From Linepithema humile (taxonomy: Eukaryota > Arthropoda > Insecta > Hymenoptera > Formicidae), in NCBI RefSeq assembly GCF_040581485.1, contig NC_090132.1:18409411-18473410 (forward strand): a DNA stretch of 64,000 bases. The letters run 5' to 3'. The stretch's first letter is position 1. Each line of letters begins with the position of its first letter. A program made the position numbers and the translations under genes. Positions 13,061 to 27,000 of this stretch are shown here, piece by piece. The notes beneath the pieces are model-generated. The model saw only the letters and a program-made list of their open reading frames with translations, was not told the origin of the DNA and made no database searches.

Positions 13061-16000
13061 ATTTGTCGAGTTATCATGATCACAAAAATCTCGGTATCCT
13101 CGCTTGTCAAACTGGCTTTTCATAAAAAAAAACGCCAAGATATTTTTATAATTTTGTAACGGTATAAAATGCATGTCGGAGACATTGCATTGACACTGCA
13201 TTGAGAATCGAGATTACATTGCAAGTGCATTATATAGTTTGAAAACTGAGAGATAACAATTTAACATTAATTTCTTTAAATCGTGACAAATTATATATAA
13301 TATTCAAAATGCTAACGATAAAAAGTAATGCATGTTTTTTTTTTTATTTAGATACAACAGTAATTATTATATCTTTTAGTCAATGTGAAAAAATATATTG
13401 CATCATGTTCACAAATGTGAAAGAATATCTTCTGTAATACTATGTGATTTTCCGAACAATAAATCGATTTCTCGAGATGAACTATTTCCGCGGGAGTGAT
13501 CCGCTCGTGATTCAGGGTGATAGATTTCACTCGCCCGTCAAATTGGCAGGAAACGGAGCGTCGACTAATACGGCAATGCGTCTCATAAAGTCGCGCTAAT
13601 TAAATAAAAGGAGACCGACGCGTGAACGAGGAGTTGCGTCTGCGGCCACGTGTCGCCACGTGTGCCCGTCTTTCATCGGTCTGATTCGTCGATGACGGTT
13701 TAACATAATGTATTATTAGTCCTTGGAAACCGTTCTATTAGTCCAATGCTGTGAACGTATTCGAGAATCAATTAAATAACAATATCAGCTCGTTAATCCA
13801 TCCGCGAGACCGCAGGCTGCGGCTCCGAGCGATCCGACTAATTCTCGCGGCGTTTCTCTGCGTTTTCCGACAGGTGTTGCATAATATAACTGTACTTCAA
13901 AGATCTAACTGCAAATTGCTAAATTTGTAAGAAAATCTTATATTTAAAATTAAAAAATTGAGATAGTTAAAAATTAATTGATAAATAATTTCAGGTATAC
14001 TGAAATTTTTTAAATTACAAAAGATGAAAATATATAATTACTTATAAAGTAAATATGTGAACAAATGAATAATACGCACAAGTATTTCTTTTCAATCAAT
14101 ATGATTACTTTCTCTTATCATATTTTTCTCTCAATCTAGTTTTATACAAATTTCTGTCGAAGTAGGATAACGTACATTTGAAACGCTAAGAATTGATCGT
14201 TTCTGAAGATCAATTCTCGCATTCTATCCCATTCTGATAGATGTAGAAAAATAATGTAGGAGAGATATAATGGTTGCTGGCAGACCGGCGAGTTGAGTTA
14301 AAATTAAATTCCCTCTCTCGACGACACGCTAGGCGGATAAGCAGGATTCGAGGATAGGAGTAGACGGAAGCCTCCATTGTTTCATTCGATTTACACCCGT
14401 GCTCTATACTCGTAATACAGAACCTGCAATTTACAGGAGAATGAAAAGTTAAGCCCGTGCTGGAAGCTCAGGGGTGGCGTGCAGACAATAGGCCCTGGCT
14501 TTAAAATCTCTACGGCAAACAAATGGGAAAGCCCGGCTCAAAACATAATTGAGATATTGAGATCTGATTAAGATGAAATCAATAACACGTCTGATGCCGT
14601 TGTGCATCCTGCTTCGTTCCACATTCAGTTCTTGACACAAGCCACAAAGGAGATTTGATCGCGTTTAAAACTGTCGCAATAAATGCATTTAAATTCTAAA
14701 AACTATTATAGAAAATTAAAGGTAGAGCTATTAAAAATTCCGTTTAATGATACGAATTATAATAAATATCAACAGCAGTTCTTTAGGATAAAAGCTTTTT
14801 ATAAAGCAAACAATAATAAAATCTCAAAAATAGGATTATATATTTATCTTTAATAAGGATAAAAGAATCTAAAAGCGCACATTTTTATAAAGATAAACAC
14901 ATTAAGTATGAATCAATTAAACATTAAATTTGAATTTTGCTTTACGCATTGCGAATTCAATCACGCTTATATGAGTGTGTGTGCGAACTAATTTTCGTTT
15001 CCGCTCTTCGCACCTGATCAGACACATCGAGTGTCCAGTAGCATCGGACCGAAATAGCCCGGTAGCGTGCGCTCACGTAGCAGAAGTGGTCTCGTAAACT
15101 TGTAAGCTTACACCTCTCTCTATCGTGGGATAGCCGCCTTCCTTGGGACCGGGGGAAAATCACAATGAAAGATACTTCTGTGGCCAAACACGGCCACGAG
15201 ATTATTATTCGGCGCGGCTCCATGCGGTATACCGGGTGTCTGCATCTGCCTGCGATCTCGCCGCGGGAGGTCGGTCGGATCGGCGGGGACCACTCGATGG
15301 AAAGGTCTTGGAGAGAATCTCCTTTCGGGCTCCCGGCTGCTTCCGTACGGCCGAGCTCGTTGTGTCGCTGTATCCGGGACGTGATCACATCAAGTCTGGA
15401 CCCGGAGCCAATAGACTATCCAGGCTCGTTCGCAAACGGCCAATCGGCGGTCGGATTGTCGGCGTACCGCGCATATCCCACCGTGTAATCATGTAACCGA
15501 CCCTCTTTGTCGCGGCTTTTCACACCGAGAAGCGCGTACACGTCGTCGTAACACCGCGCCACGGCGACGGCAGTGGTGACGCTTCTCCTTTTTTTTGTAC
15601 CACCGCTAATTATCCACCGAAATCCCCTTAAACGGCCATTAAACCCACCCCTCGAACGCCGGCCGTGAAAGCACTTTACAGCTAAACGGATACGGCACCG
15701 GAGGCGACGGCTGGCTCCAATCTCTCGCTTTCTTTCGGATTGCGAGAACGCTTTGATAATCACCGGGCTTCGCGGCGAGAGATTCCTTTGTGGTACCGCG
15801 ACGGTTCTCGAGCCTGAAATCAATGACCGGATAACTTGTTATACGGACACAAATGCGGCAACCTTAGCTTTAGCTTCAACCGTAGATTTGAGACGATCAT
15901 ATTACTATTCTAACTAAAGAAAATCATATAGTAAAATGATACATTTTTATATAAACATAGATAAAAATTGAGAAAGTAGTTTTTTTTAACACGTTAATTT

Positions 16001-17330
16001 TGAATCTAGAATCTGCAAAGTTAAATATGAGTACTAAGGAATCACATATTACGTTCTATTTTACACTATTCGTACCTAACTGAACATTGTTCTATTGTAA
16101 ATATAAATTATAATTTTTAAATAAAATAATGGTACTTTTGACTTTCTAGATTGCTATAAAAATACACCGGTGCCAGTTTTCAGAATCTGAATATAAAAGT
16201 TGAATGGAAAACACTAGATGTATAATCAGCTTAATGTAATACAATATTAGCGGCGACACAAAGTATGGAAAAGAGCCGCCGGCTGGCTGTTTTATCAAAG
16301 AGTAGTCGCAGCCTTTCGTGTCTCACGCTTTATTAGATTGTACATTGACAGGGCGGAATTAACTGTACGATTAATTTATGACCAGTTCGTTTCAAGTAAA
16401 GCTAAATCGTGACCGGAACAATCAATTTTTCGCTTAAATAGAAAAAAACGAAATGTTTACATTACTATTGATATCTAAGACCATTTTCATTGTTTCTCAT
16501 ATTTTGCCAACATTTTAATGTTATTTAAAACACATAAATATAAAATAATTAAATTAATTTTTTAAATATAATTTTATACAATTTGCAAATATATTTGCAA
16601 TTCACACACGTTCGAATATATACTGACAATGTTCTTATCGGAAAAATACAATTAAAATTATAAAATTGTTTTATGAATTTAATTTTCGAAATATGTAATG
16701 AAAATACCTGTCAGTGAAACTGACGGTTAAAATTTAAATGATTAAATATACGTATATGCAATATCAAAGCCAAAAAATCCAATCCGACTATATGCCAGAT
16801 ATATTACAACTATAAAAATTTAATAAAATTGCCATTCCAATATATTTATTAAAATTCTTACATTTTTTAAAACTATACAATGTATTTTAATGAAAATTAA
16901 ACAATTTTCCTGAAATGCAAAAAAAATGACGATGCAATTTAATCACCTTAATGTGACAGATACAAAGCAATACGTATAATGATATAATATTGTAATAATT
17001 ATGATCCCACAGTTATAGAAATACTGCTTCTCCTCTCTTTACAAAAGAAGACTCCTCTAAAAAGAGTTGAGAAATGTCAATTTTTATTTACCATTTACTG
17101 AATTTTCTTTCTGGTTGGGGACACTCTTGACCTCATGCAAGATCGTATTCATGGACTCCTGATGCGCGTCACATGCGAGTACGCTTTAATGCACCTTTTA
17201 TTACGCGAAAACCGCTTCATTCGAGAAAATTGATCGAGTGTGAAAGACCTCGTTCTACGATCCATTAGAATTCCATGCGCTTTGATCTTTTCAACGAGCC
17301 AGGCGATGTATCTGATCGCCCGGCCACCCT
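13061..17330. other. No gene recognised; one CpG-rich block at 15.0-15.8 kb
   Basis: AT-rich flanks surround a CpG-rich block at about 14990-15830. Open frames exist there on both strands (up to 143 codons) but overlap each other and match no family. From 15840 to 17100 the sequence is very AT-rich, and I see nothing beyond short A/T tracts. Confidence 0.5.
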
Positions 17331-17337
17331 CCCTTCT

Positions 17338-17345
17338 TATAAAAG
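17338..17345 (+). promoter_or_regulatory. TATA-box-like element
   Basis: A consensus TATAAAAG lies in a locally GC-rich stretch, about 25 bases upstream of a TCAAAC that could serve as a weak initiator. The open frame at 17524-17775 downstream resembles nothing I know, so any transcript started here would be non-coding or unrecognised. A chance match is quite possible. Confidence 0.25.
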
Positions 17346-20300
17346 GCGCTTTCCGCGGGAATCAAACGCGAGAACAATAAAATTAAATTGCCAAATAGCA
17401 GGTTAACACAGTTTTACTTTTTCGAATGCTGGTTTCTAAATGAATACGCGCACAGCATTATATCAAGAATTTATAAAGCGTCTTTCTGTTTATAATAAAT
17501 TTTTCAAAATATATTCATCTTGAATGGTTATACATTTCTCTTACTTCGTGCAAGCTATTTTTTATTTTAACCAAAGATTGGACATTCGAAATTATTTCAC
17601 ATATATAACGCAATGTTCTGCGTATCGCAAATCGCTAGAGTATGAACTCAATCAAATCGGCAAGCTGCAGGTATATCACTTTTTAGAAAAGCCAAGGTAC
17701 AGAGAGCTCACAATCCTGGATATAAGCCTATCAACGAAGCCATTATTGTCGGTCACCCTTCGTGCGGGGGGTTGAAAAGACGACGACTAGAAAGAGATCG
17801 TTCCGAGACCGCCGATCGTCGCCTTGTTGAGCGCGCTCTGGATGCCCTGATGCCTCCTAATAGCCTTAATGAAGTGTGTACACCTAATATGGATGTAGAG
17901 TCGAGCGCGGCATCATAACGACACTAATTTTTAAGCATAACCATACACCCAGCTTCACAACGTGTGAACTAGAGGAGTTCTCAAAGATCTTTGCTCCCGC
18001 TGGTAAAAATCGCGTACACAATTTTACACGGAACTCCTTTCGCTTCGCAGCGAAATGATTTACGTCCTTTACTGCAAATTCTCAATAATCTTTTGAATTT
18101 TCGATATTATAAAAAAATATCCACGTGCATTTACATTCCAATTGTGTCAAAAATAATTAATATCGAATATAAAAAAATGTTCAATTTATATAACTGTTAT
18201 ATATTCTGGATTTAGCAAAGAATTTTTCGAAAAAGTTTGATTTTTACGGCACATTTCAAATTGTATAAAATAGCCAAGTTAAAAAAAGTCCGTGAAGTAA
18301 TCCTCTATTGGAAATATTTGTCCAGAAATATTTATCGTACATAAGTAAAATCGCACAAAATCATTAAATCAAAGAATGAATATACACATTCTGATTTTGA
18401 TATAATCTTTAAAATAATATATACATGTAGTTTAAGAGCCGGATTATTTAGTATAAAATATACTTATCAATTAATTACATCATGAATTAACAGAATGTTA
18501 ATCAGATAAACATTATTAATCGCCAGGACAACTTAGTAGAAATTTGTTTGTTCTCTCGTTTTATTATTAAATGAGTCTCGCTACGGCAAATCGAGTACGC
18601 TCGCACGAGAGCGATTATTATTTCGCAAAGGCAACATTAATCCTAGGTAATGACACTCGACGAATTATTAACGTCTGAAAAATCATAATGTTTTGTACGC
18701 GATTCTAAGCACTATATCTCCGTCTACGTAAAATCGTTGAGGTAAACCGTTAAGTTATTATGGTTGTATTACGTGTACCTGCTTAGAAATATTATTTCGA
18801 CTGCGCATTCAAATTAGTCTATGGTTTTACATGAGTCGTTTTGCACGAAGCTTATGCAGAAACTGTAACAATGTTGATTGCAATACTTAGCCGAGGTATC
18901 GGATGGGGGGATGTTGAATTACGCATAAGCTCTATAAATTAATTGATAGATTTGTGGTTTTAATAATAACGTTGCTTATTTAATCATATTATAATACATA
19001 TATTATGTTAAATTGAAAATGAATTTTAAGTTCCTTTAAAGTTCCTTTAAAGTAATTTTAAATTCCTTTCTAAATTCTAAAAATAAGATAATAATTATTT
19101 TCTTATTAAGAAAGAGAAAAAATATACATATTATTATATAATTTTATTACATGTATTTCGAATGTATTTGTAGTAAACAAATAAAAACCCAGATTCAAAT
19201 AGTAGCATTTGGCTGCTAAATGCGCGGTAAAATTACGAGCCACAGTCTCGAAAGTAAGATAAGCCCCAATGATGACGATATAGATGACAGCGGTCTTTAT
19301 CTCGGCAGATGGAATAATAGAAGTCATTTGGGCTGCGTTATTAACGTCGGTTTTCGCGCATTATCGCGATAATTTTTGCAAGCAGGGAAAATCTTTCTAA
19401 ATGACATCACTGGCGGCGATTTTTCTCCGTCAAGAAACATAGGAGGACAAGACGAAAGAAAGGGGAAGGGAAACTCCATCGGTAGACGCAGACGGAAGCG
19501 TCGAAGGATGAAGAAGTAGAAGTATGAAGTGAGCATATTACTATTGAGAATAAGTACCTGGCTTCGAGATGCATGCTCTGTCGCGGAGAGAAGAGTACGG
19601 ACCGATGGGGGATGGACGACGGGGGTGTAAATGGGGTGGCACAATGGGCACTAATGGATCTCAAGCCGTCACAAGAGGCGCTGCTTTTAATCTAATTGTC
19701 CTTCGTAGCAACCGCGATCGCGATCAAAATGGTATTCAAATGTAATCCTTCATCTATACAGAAACTGCAACGTTTTATAAAAAGCGAGAGCGATATCCGT
19801 AAGTCGGATGTGTTTAAAGCCGGAAATTTCTTTCTCCTTTCATGTCGGAGGATGCGAATGTGATTCCTGTTTTAGCATAAGAACAATTTAAGACAAATAC
19901 ACACACATACACAAATGACAAAAGATAATAATAATAGGCAACGCTTTCAATTTCAAATAATTTTAAATAATAATATTAATATATTTGTTATTTATTATTG
20001 GTATATAATATTTCGTAATTTTTATATATTTATAATATTTAGCAATTTAATGCATGAGACAAAAAGATATTTTCCTTAGAAATGTTCATAAATAGTTTAT
20101 GTTTAGGCATTAATGTCTTCTGACATATAGCATTTCCATTTTCTCCTTTACGAATGTTACTCGCATGTGTTAAATATCATATTGTATATACTCTAGACGC
20201 CGCGAGATTTAGGGCCGAAATTCAGCAATACGGTCTGACGTACGAAATCGGAGCGAAGTGGACCTCGAGCGTTTCTTTCTTCTTGTAGTGGTTCCATTTA

Positions 20301-23300
20301 ACGGAACTTTGCGGCATTATGCGATACGGTCATTGAGCTAAAACGCAAGCAGAGTATTTCAAAAGCGTGCACATACTTCTTCTAATGTGGCAATGCGAAA
20401 TGTCTGCGCCGCTTCTCGAATGCAGCACTCTGCAAGTTTCTTCGTCTGAAAAAGAAAGATATACACACCTACTCATCGCGGCAACCTATCGTTGCTATTT
20501 ACGTTTCTGCCGATGCTTTTTACGTATTTTTCTATTCTAATTCTGTTAAAGCGCATCGTTAAAGTCGCCGTTAACAAATTTTCACCCATAAGCCTCTATG
20601 AAATACTTTTGAAATGAATTATCATTCAACCAGCCGCGTTATCTGTGCGTTCTCGTGCGTTATCGCGCCCGTCGATCGCGCGTTCCAAGCAGGTGGTGCA
20701 ATAATTACCTTCCCGTTGGCGATAACGCCGGTGATAACGATAATTCTCGCGTTCGTCGTGCGGCCTTCGCCCTTTGCGACAGATAAATTTCTGATAACGC
20801 GGGTAAATTGGCCGGATTGTAATTGCCGTTGTGCGTGTTACCGGTGTTCACGCTGGGATGCGCCCGATCCCGCCCCCGAACGAACGAAATTCGCTTTCGA
20901 CGGCGGAAAATACGGAGATCGGGAGTGAAGCACCGAGGAGGGACAGGTGGCGGGGCGGGGCGGGGGCGCGATTAAACGCGCGCGCGACATATATATAGCC
21001 GGCATTTAGGGCCCGTGGGAATTCGGGATCCGTACGGGTGCACCGCTGCCAGCTGTGCGGAATTCAGGAAATCATCGTAATGACCGCCGCCAATATGCCA
21101 AATCTTTTCATGATTAATGACGCGGAAGCGATTTTGTAGTTCGCCCTCGTGTGAATTGCCTTTGGACAGAACGGATTAGGGTAGTTAATGCTCGAACCGG
21201 GTGTGAAAGAATCGGATCGCGGCACCTGCGGTGCATTAACTGTGATACCCGAGTGAAGACTATTACACACATCGCGGCACTCAAAACGTAGAGATATCGA
21301 GAAATAAATATAGGCGCGATTAGTGACGCATCTATACTCTTGATTTTTAAACACTTTATTTGCAAGCTGCTCTCCTCCCCTTTTCCCCCATTTTCGTTCC
21401 TCTTGCGGGTTCCGCCGTGTGTTTATTTTACGCTATTGATTAATTTTTTATATTTTAATATACCAATTTTTTTTTATTTGTTAAAAAATTGGAAAAATTT
21501 ATTTTGAAAGACAGTTATACGAAAGATAACTATCTTGAATCTTGTACTGTTCATTCTTTTAAGGAAAGATGCGACGTCAAAGAAACTTAGCCAACTTATG
21601 TTGAGTGTGCTGAAGTGCAATATATTTCTTTAACTTAATGGGTAACTTACATATGTATTTACACAAAGTCTATAGCTGCGCTAAATATGGTACATATGTA
21701 TACATAATATATCTAATATTTATATAATACATGTATTTTACAAAACTCTTCCTCGCGCGATACACCTCACCTGATACATACGCAGGTGATTTTCTACGTA
21801 CGGCACTAGATCCTTTGGAAGAAATTTCACACGGCGGTCTACATTCTGACGAAACGAGATCAGTAAATGCGGTTGTCACACGGGCTGAATATGACATAAA
21901 AATATTTTCCAATAATACAATTGTATCACATTGTATTAAATATATTAACTATTAAGAATGTGTATATATATTATTAACTTTATACAATTGTATTAGAGAA
22001 AGCAGCGCACACTGCTTTGAGTTTGCAATCGCGCGAGTTTGATAATCGCACAGACGGTGACGCCTAGAATCCATTTGGATCTATAGTGAAATTCTGAATT
22101 TTCACCACACTTATTAACTAAGTAATTATCACTTTCAACAATTTTATAAATAATTTATAAATTTGTTATTATTGAAGAATATTCTAGTGTCATATTTAGT
22201 CCAGTGTAACAGTCAGCCTATGCGTTGATTTACTTCGAAAAACGCAGTCAGTTTCCGACATCGTTGAAACAGATTGTTGCCTGTGTCATCGTCGAGTAAC
22301 AACTCGAGCAATATTAAATAATTAGCATGCGTATAATGATGCATAACACATCATATAATGATGCATAGTTGCATTATGTTACAACATTGTAGCTTTGAAA
22401 TTATATTGATGTTTCGCTGAAGCGCGGATAGGATCGATAGAATCAATAAATTAACTTGTTTAAAAGTAACGATTTCAACAGCGATACACGCGCTTAATTA
22501 AAAATATAAATTTTGACAAACAGAAAAAAGTAATCAGAGATTTTTCATAAACTATTAGCGGTTTCTGTAGTTCCCTGAAATATGTTATTAATTATACTTA
22601 TATATTTAATGGCGAAAGTTCAATATTTTTTTATCAATGACAGATTTATTGATTTTATTTCTCAGGACTTTAATTACTTGTTTCTTAAAAATTTCTAATT
22701 ACTAGAAATTAATCATAAATAATTATTTTGTAAAGTATAATTTATTTATTTTTTTTTTTTGTTTATGAAGAAAATAATATTTTTATTCTAAAAGAATATT
22801 TTGTTATTAAGATTTCTAGAAAAGGTTTCTGTAAAAGAGAACTGCATTGTTCTTCCGCTTAAAGTCTATTTATGGTTTGCTATATAAATGATATCATTTA
22901 ACCAATTTCGTTCAAGATCAAATGTTTTGTTCTTGATTTGAGTTTGCTTTTTCATTGAGTAATAGATTCAAATCAATCGACTCGAAATGTCACAGTCTTC
23001 TTATTTCATTCCGTCCTCATAACTTTAGATCAAAGGAGCGCGTGTATCCGATCAGCCGCTAATTACTGATTGAAAATTGTAGTAAACTTATTATCACATC
23101 TATGCAAACTTCTAATTAGGATTAAAGTGTTGTGTAAGTCATTCAATAATATCGATCGAACAAACTATAGGTCTAATTGAATATGTTGAAAATTAGCAAC
23201 ATCATCGATACGCCGCGAAAATTATTCAAACGTGTAGTAAATGTCATATGTTCTTTAGCCGAATTAATCCTCAAACTCAGATTTTATAGACCGTCTGAAA

Positions 23301-23352
23301 AGATGATGCAAGAATAATTCATCAATAAACATTTTGCTGGCACTTGATATTT
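17346..23352. other. No gene recognised; 3' flank of the homeobox gene
   Basis: A gene-poor stretch downstream of the minus-strand homeobox gene. CpG-rich patches occur at about 17740-17920, 18540-18680 and 20590-21060; the last has a run of G blocks and an ATATATATAG sequence near 20989. A short repeat of TAATGATGCATA occurs twice near 22336-22366. No open frame gives a recognisable protein. Confidence 0.5.
20938..20968 (+). other. G-run cluster, potential G-quadruplex / GC boxes
   Basis: Runs of three to five G separated by single C bases (GGGGC repeats), with a further GGG a few bases upstream. This meets the usual four-run criterion for a G-quadruplex and also resembles GC-box sites. An ATATATATAG TATA-like sequence follows about 25 bases downstream, so a promoter is possible, but no gene is visible. 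Confidence 0.35.
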
Positions 23353-23358
23353 TTTATT
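23353..23358 (-). terminator. Candidate poly(A) signal of the homeobox gene
   Basis: AATAAA on the minus strand, about 258 bases beyond the homeobox stop codon. It is the first clean consensus signal I noticed downstream of the stop. The actual cleavage site needs transcript data. Confidence 0.4.
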
Positions 23359-23615
23359 CCAAACCGACTTCCGAATTTCTGAGTTTTCTTCCGAGATTTG
23401 TGTATCGAATGCTTGTCAAATATTAAATCGCGCGAATGACACAAAGCAAATACGAGCTCTTGCAGGCTGTAAAACAAGAACGTCATTTCCCGAGAATATT
23501 GGAGATTCCGCGGACGTTTATGCTCGAGTGAAACATTTACGTTGATATCAAACGGCTCCCGAGTGAACCGAAAAAAGAATCCTTTGTATGTACAAAAGTC
23601 CGTAAGCTCTCACAG

Positions 23616-24079
23616 TTAATTGTCCACCTTGCGTAGTGCCTCTTCCGCCTTCACTCTTAGCACTTCCGCACTCTGCTTCCTGATCTCGTCGTCGGACGAC
23701 GCCGAGTCCTCCTCCTTGTCGTTTTTCGAGCTTAGGTTTTGCGGTATGCTTTGTACCCCGAGATTCAGAGGATGCCCGTGCAGATGGCTTGCCAGGGAAT
23801 GGCCGTTCACGTTGCTGTGATTCAGCGCCGAGTTCGGGTTCAGGCCGACGGGTAACATAGTGCCAAGCGACGCCAAGTTTTGCGGCAACGGCAGGCCGAT
23901 GTATTGCGAGAGGAGCGCGTGCAGGGGTGGTAGCTTAGGCGCGCTCGCGGGCCAGGGTGGCGGAAAAACCGGGGGGATGAACCAAGGAAACGGGCCTGTC
24001 GGCGGATTCGCAGGATCCGCGCCGGGAACGCCGCTGGCCGTTTGTAGCAAGCGCGCGTGTAGAGACAACTCATTCACAC
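23616..24079 (-). CDS. Homeobox gene exon 4 (C-terminal region and stop)
   Basis: The acceptor is CTGTTTGCAG. Encodes residues 143-296: a Pro/Trp-rich stretch, an LHALLSQYIGLPLPQNL block that resembles the LLSQYMGL region of Drosophila homeobrain, a Ser/Asp acidic patch, and the degenerate OAR-like tail. TAA stop. Confidence 0.88.
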
Positions 24080-27000
24080 CTGCAAACAGGATTAGACGGA
24101 TACGCTTATTTCTTTTCTATTGCTTCCGATTTTACTGCTGACAAAGCTTATCTCTGTGGTAGCCGTATGTTTTCTTTGGAAATCTGACTTTTCTTCAAAC
24201 AGTTTGAGATAATTAATAAAATAGATTAAAAATATGACAGGATCGCGCGGAAGTGATTGGTAAAAGATTAGTCAAATTTTTCTCATTGCCAACCTCGTTC
24301 GTCGCGTATCTACAAGCTTTTACGACGGGGTGTTTCATGAAAAATTAATCTGCTAGGTTTCTATTGCGCATCATTCGCACGTGATGGCAGCGACGCCCGA
24401 CACTGAAATTAGACGTAATTGTCACTGATTGCATCTACCCTTCGTAACGTTCTCCCCTGCACGTATTAGCGAGTGTAATACACGCGTTACTACGTTATAA
24501 TGAAGCGAAGAGGCAACGGTGGGTGAAAACGCGCTTTCGCGATTGTCTGACGATCTACGGTAAATTAGTCAATTGTTGCAGAACTGGCACTAGTCAATTT
24601 TTGTACGAGTGACTCAGAACATGTCTTTTTTCTAACGCGGCATTAAATTTGAGAATCTAAAAAGTCTAAACTGTATTTTAATATTTTTTACGAAAGTGAG
24701 CATTTAATAATTATTGATCGTAAAAGTATTTTTCTCTGACATCTGAAAAATTTTCTCTTTTATTTATCATTTCTACCACAATCGACGTAGATTATTCTAA
24801 TTAAACTCACCACCTTGCTCAACGTGCATAAAACTGGTATCTCTGCCCAACGCCTTTTCCTTCTTGCGCCACTTTGCACGCCGATTTTGGAACCAGACCT
24901 GAAACAGAAAAAATACATTATTCAATTAGCTTTACAGTTTTATACATATGTACTTTGCAAAAAATCTGTTACTTTAAATATTCGCGTAATGCCATTATCA
25001 ATTTAAATTATTTAATTTGATATCTTTGATGACCGCGAATTCGTCACGAAAATCTGAAATTAGCGGAAAAGGGAAGCGCATGAGAACCCCAGGCGCACGT
25101 ATCAGAGCAACCAACAAAAGCTTGCTCTCGAGGTTGATTAAGCTAATTGTTAACAATTATCCTGATTTCCTGCGTACCCCTGAGTGCCGGCAACCCCTGC
25201 CTTCAGCCCTACCCTCGTCTACCCTTAGCGACCCTATCGCTGGTCCAGTTAACGTACTGCTTTCGCCTTCCGCTTTCCGCTCAAGCTGCTCCGATTTTCC
25301 GTGGGTACCAAGGAAAGCAGCGAAAAGGAAAAAGAAAAGAGATAGACAGGAAGAGAGTTAAAAAGGGAAATTTTATTACATCTTAGGCATTATTTTCAAA
25401 ATTTGATAACATATTTATATTATTATAAAATACTTATAAATAATAGAAGAAATTTTAGAAAATATAAAAAATTATGAATGTAGATATGTAAATATACGTG
25501 CATATAGTAACGTGCACATAATAATGTTATATAATTATATTTATATAGATACTATATATAGAAAAATAGATCTATTAATAACAAAAATAAAAATAAGATA
25601 ATGTTCTTTTTTTATAGCACATTCGATTGGACGCATTAATGCACTCTGATACAAATTAAAGCAATTTAATGTATCTAATTATAAAGACATAAAACACTTT
25701 GAAACGCTCAATTATAGTATCAAATGATAAATTATGCTGAGCATTAAATTAATGTAAAAGCATATGTATTGCATATAAGCGGATTGGATTCGCTGAATTT
25801 GTTGAACGTTTTTCGAAGAAAAAACTATCAACAAATTATTTTGAATGCACTAGGACGCAAATTAAAGTATCATACACAAATTAATGTAAAAGCATACGCA
25901 TAAGTTCAATCCGCTTATATGCTATTTGTGTACGATACTTTAATTTGCGTCTTAGTGCATTCGAAATAATTTGTTGATAGTTTTTTCTTCGAAGAACGTT
26001 CAACAAATTTAGTGCTGTAAAGATTATGATTTCTCGTTTACGACGATATTAATTATAACTTACTTGAAAAACAAATTGAATTATGACTTGCAGCCCGCTG
26101 GATTGCGATAAATTAGCGAGTTAGTTTTGTTGGATTACAGAATAAAATCAAGCTACGTGAGAAAATTGAGAACACGGAGCGAAGAAAGTGGTATCAAGGA
26201 AGAAAAAAGAAATAACGTTGAAGCGAGGGAAAGAGGTCAGCGAAAGCGAGGGCAGGAAATTCAATTGCCTAATTGCTGTTAATTATTTAATCGCTCCTGA
26301 ATAGCCCCCAACGCTTAAGTGCTCGCAAACCTTGCGTCATTTAAGCGACCCGCCGCCAACTCGAAAGTTTGCAACGATGACGCGTTTCCATAACTGCCAT
26401 ATTAATCTCTCGAACCATTTACTATAGAAATTAGTGATGCTTTCATATGTATCGATCTATAGATTTTTTTATTGACTTAAAAATTTTCAAATATAAATGT
26501 GCTTTTATTTATTTTCTGAATTAATACAACATTGTCTCTTACAATCTTCTAAGTTCTCTGAGTGTAAGAAAATATTGCGTTTGTTTAAAAAATATTTACT
26601 TTGCAAAAAATATTTAAGAAGATTATGAAAAATATTTCCTCGAACTTGATATAAAATAATTTGTTGCATAAGTTGAAAACAGTATTATAATATTTGTAGA
26701 TAAAGATTGAATTTAAATTATAGTCGAAAAATATTCAGTAAAGAAAAGAAAGGTATTAAGAATATACAGTGTGTGAATGTAATTAATACAGCACGAAATT
26801 CGAAAAAAAACTCCGTAAAATTGCGTCGTGCCTGTCCATGAAAACCCATAAAAATTCCATCAAAACGTCCAGCCATCGCAAATCTGTCGCGGTATAGGAA
26901 ACGTGAGAAACGGCTCGCGATTGCATTACCATACGCGCGCGATCGTCGATACATCGGCCAGCCGTTAATATCGAAAAATGAGGTAATTTCGCATCTGGAA

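Noticed and set aside
12498..13201. Overlapping open frames of up to 176 codons on both strands
   Set aside because: Frames on both strands open together in GC-rich, CA- and GA-rich DNA; the translations are Arg/Ser/Ala low-complexity and match no family.
15416..15823. 135-codon minus-strand open frame
   Set aside because: Arg-rich, overlapped by other open frames on the opposite strand, no motif and no splice or promoter support.
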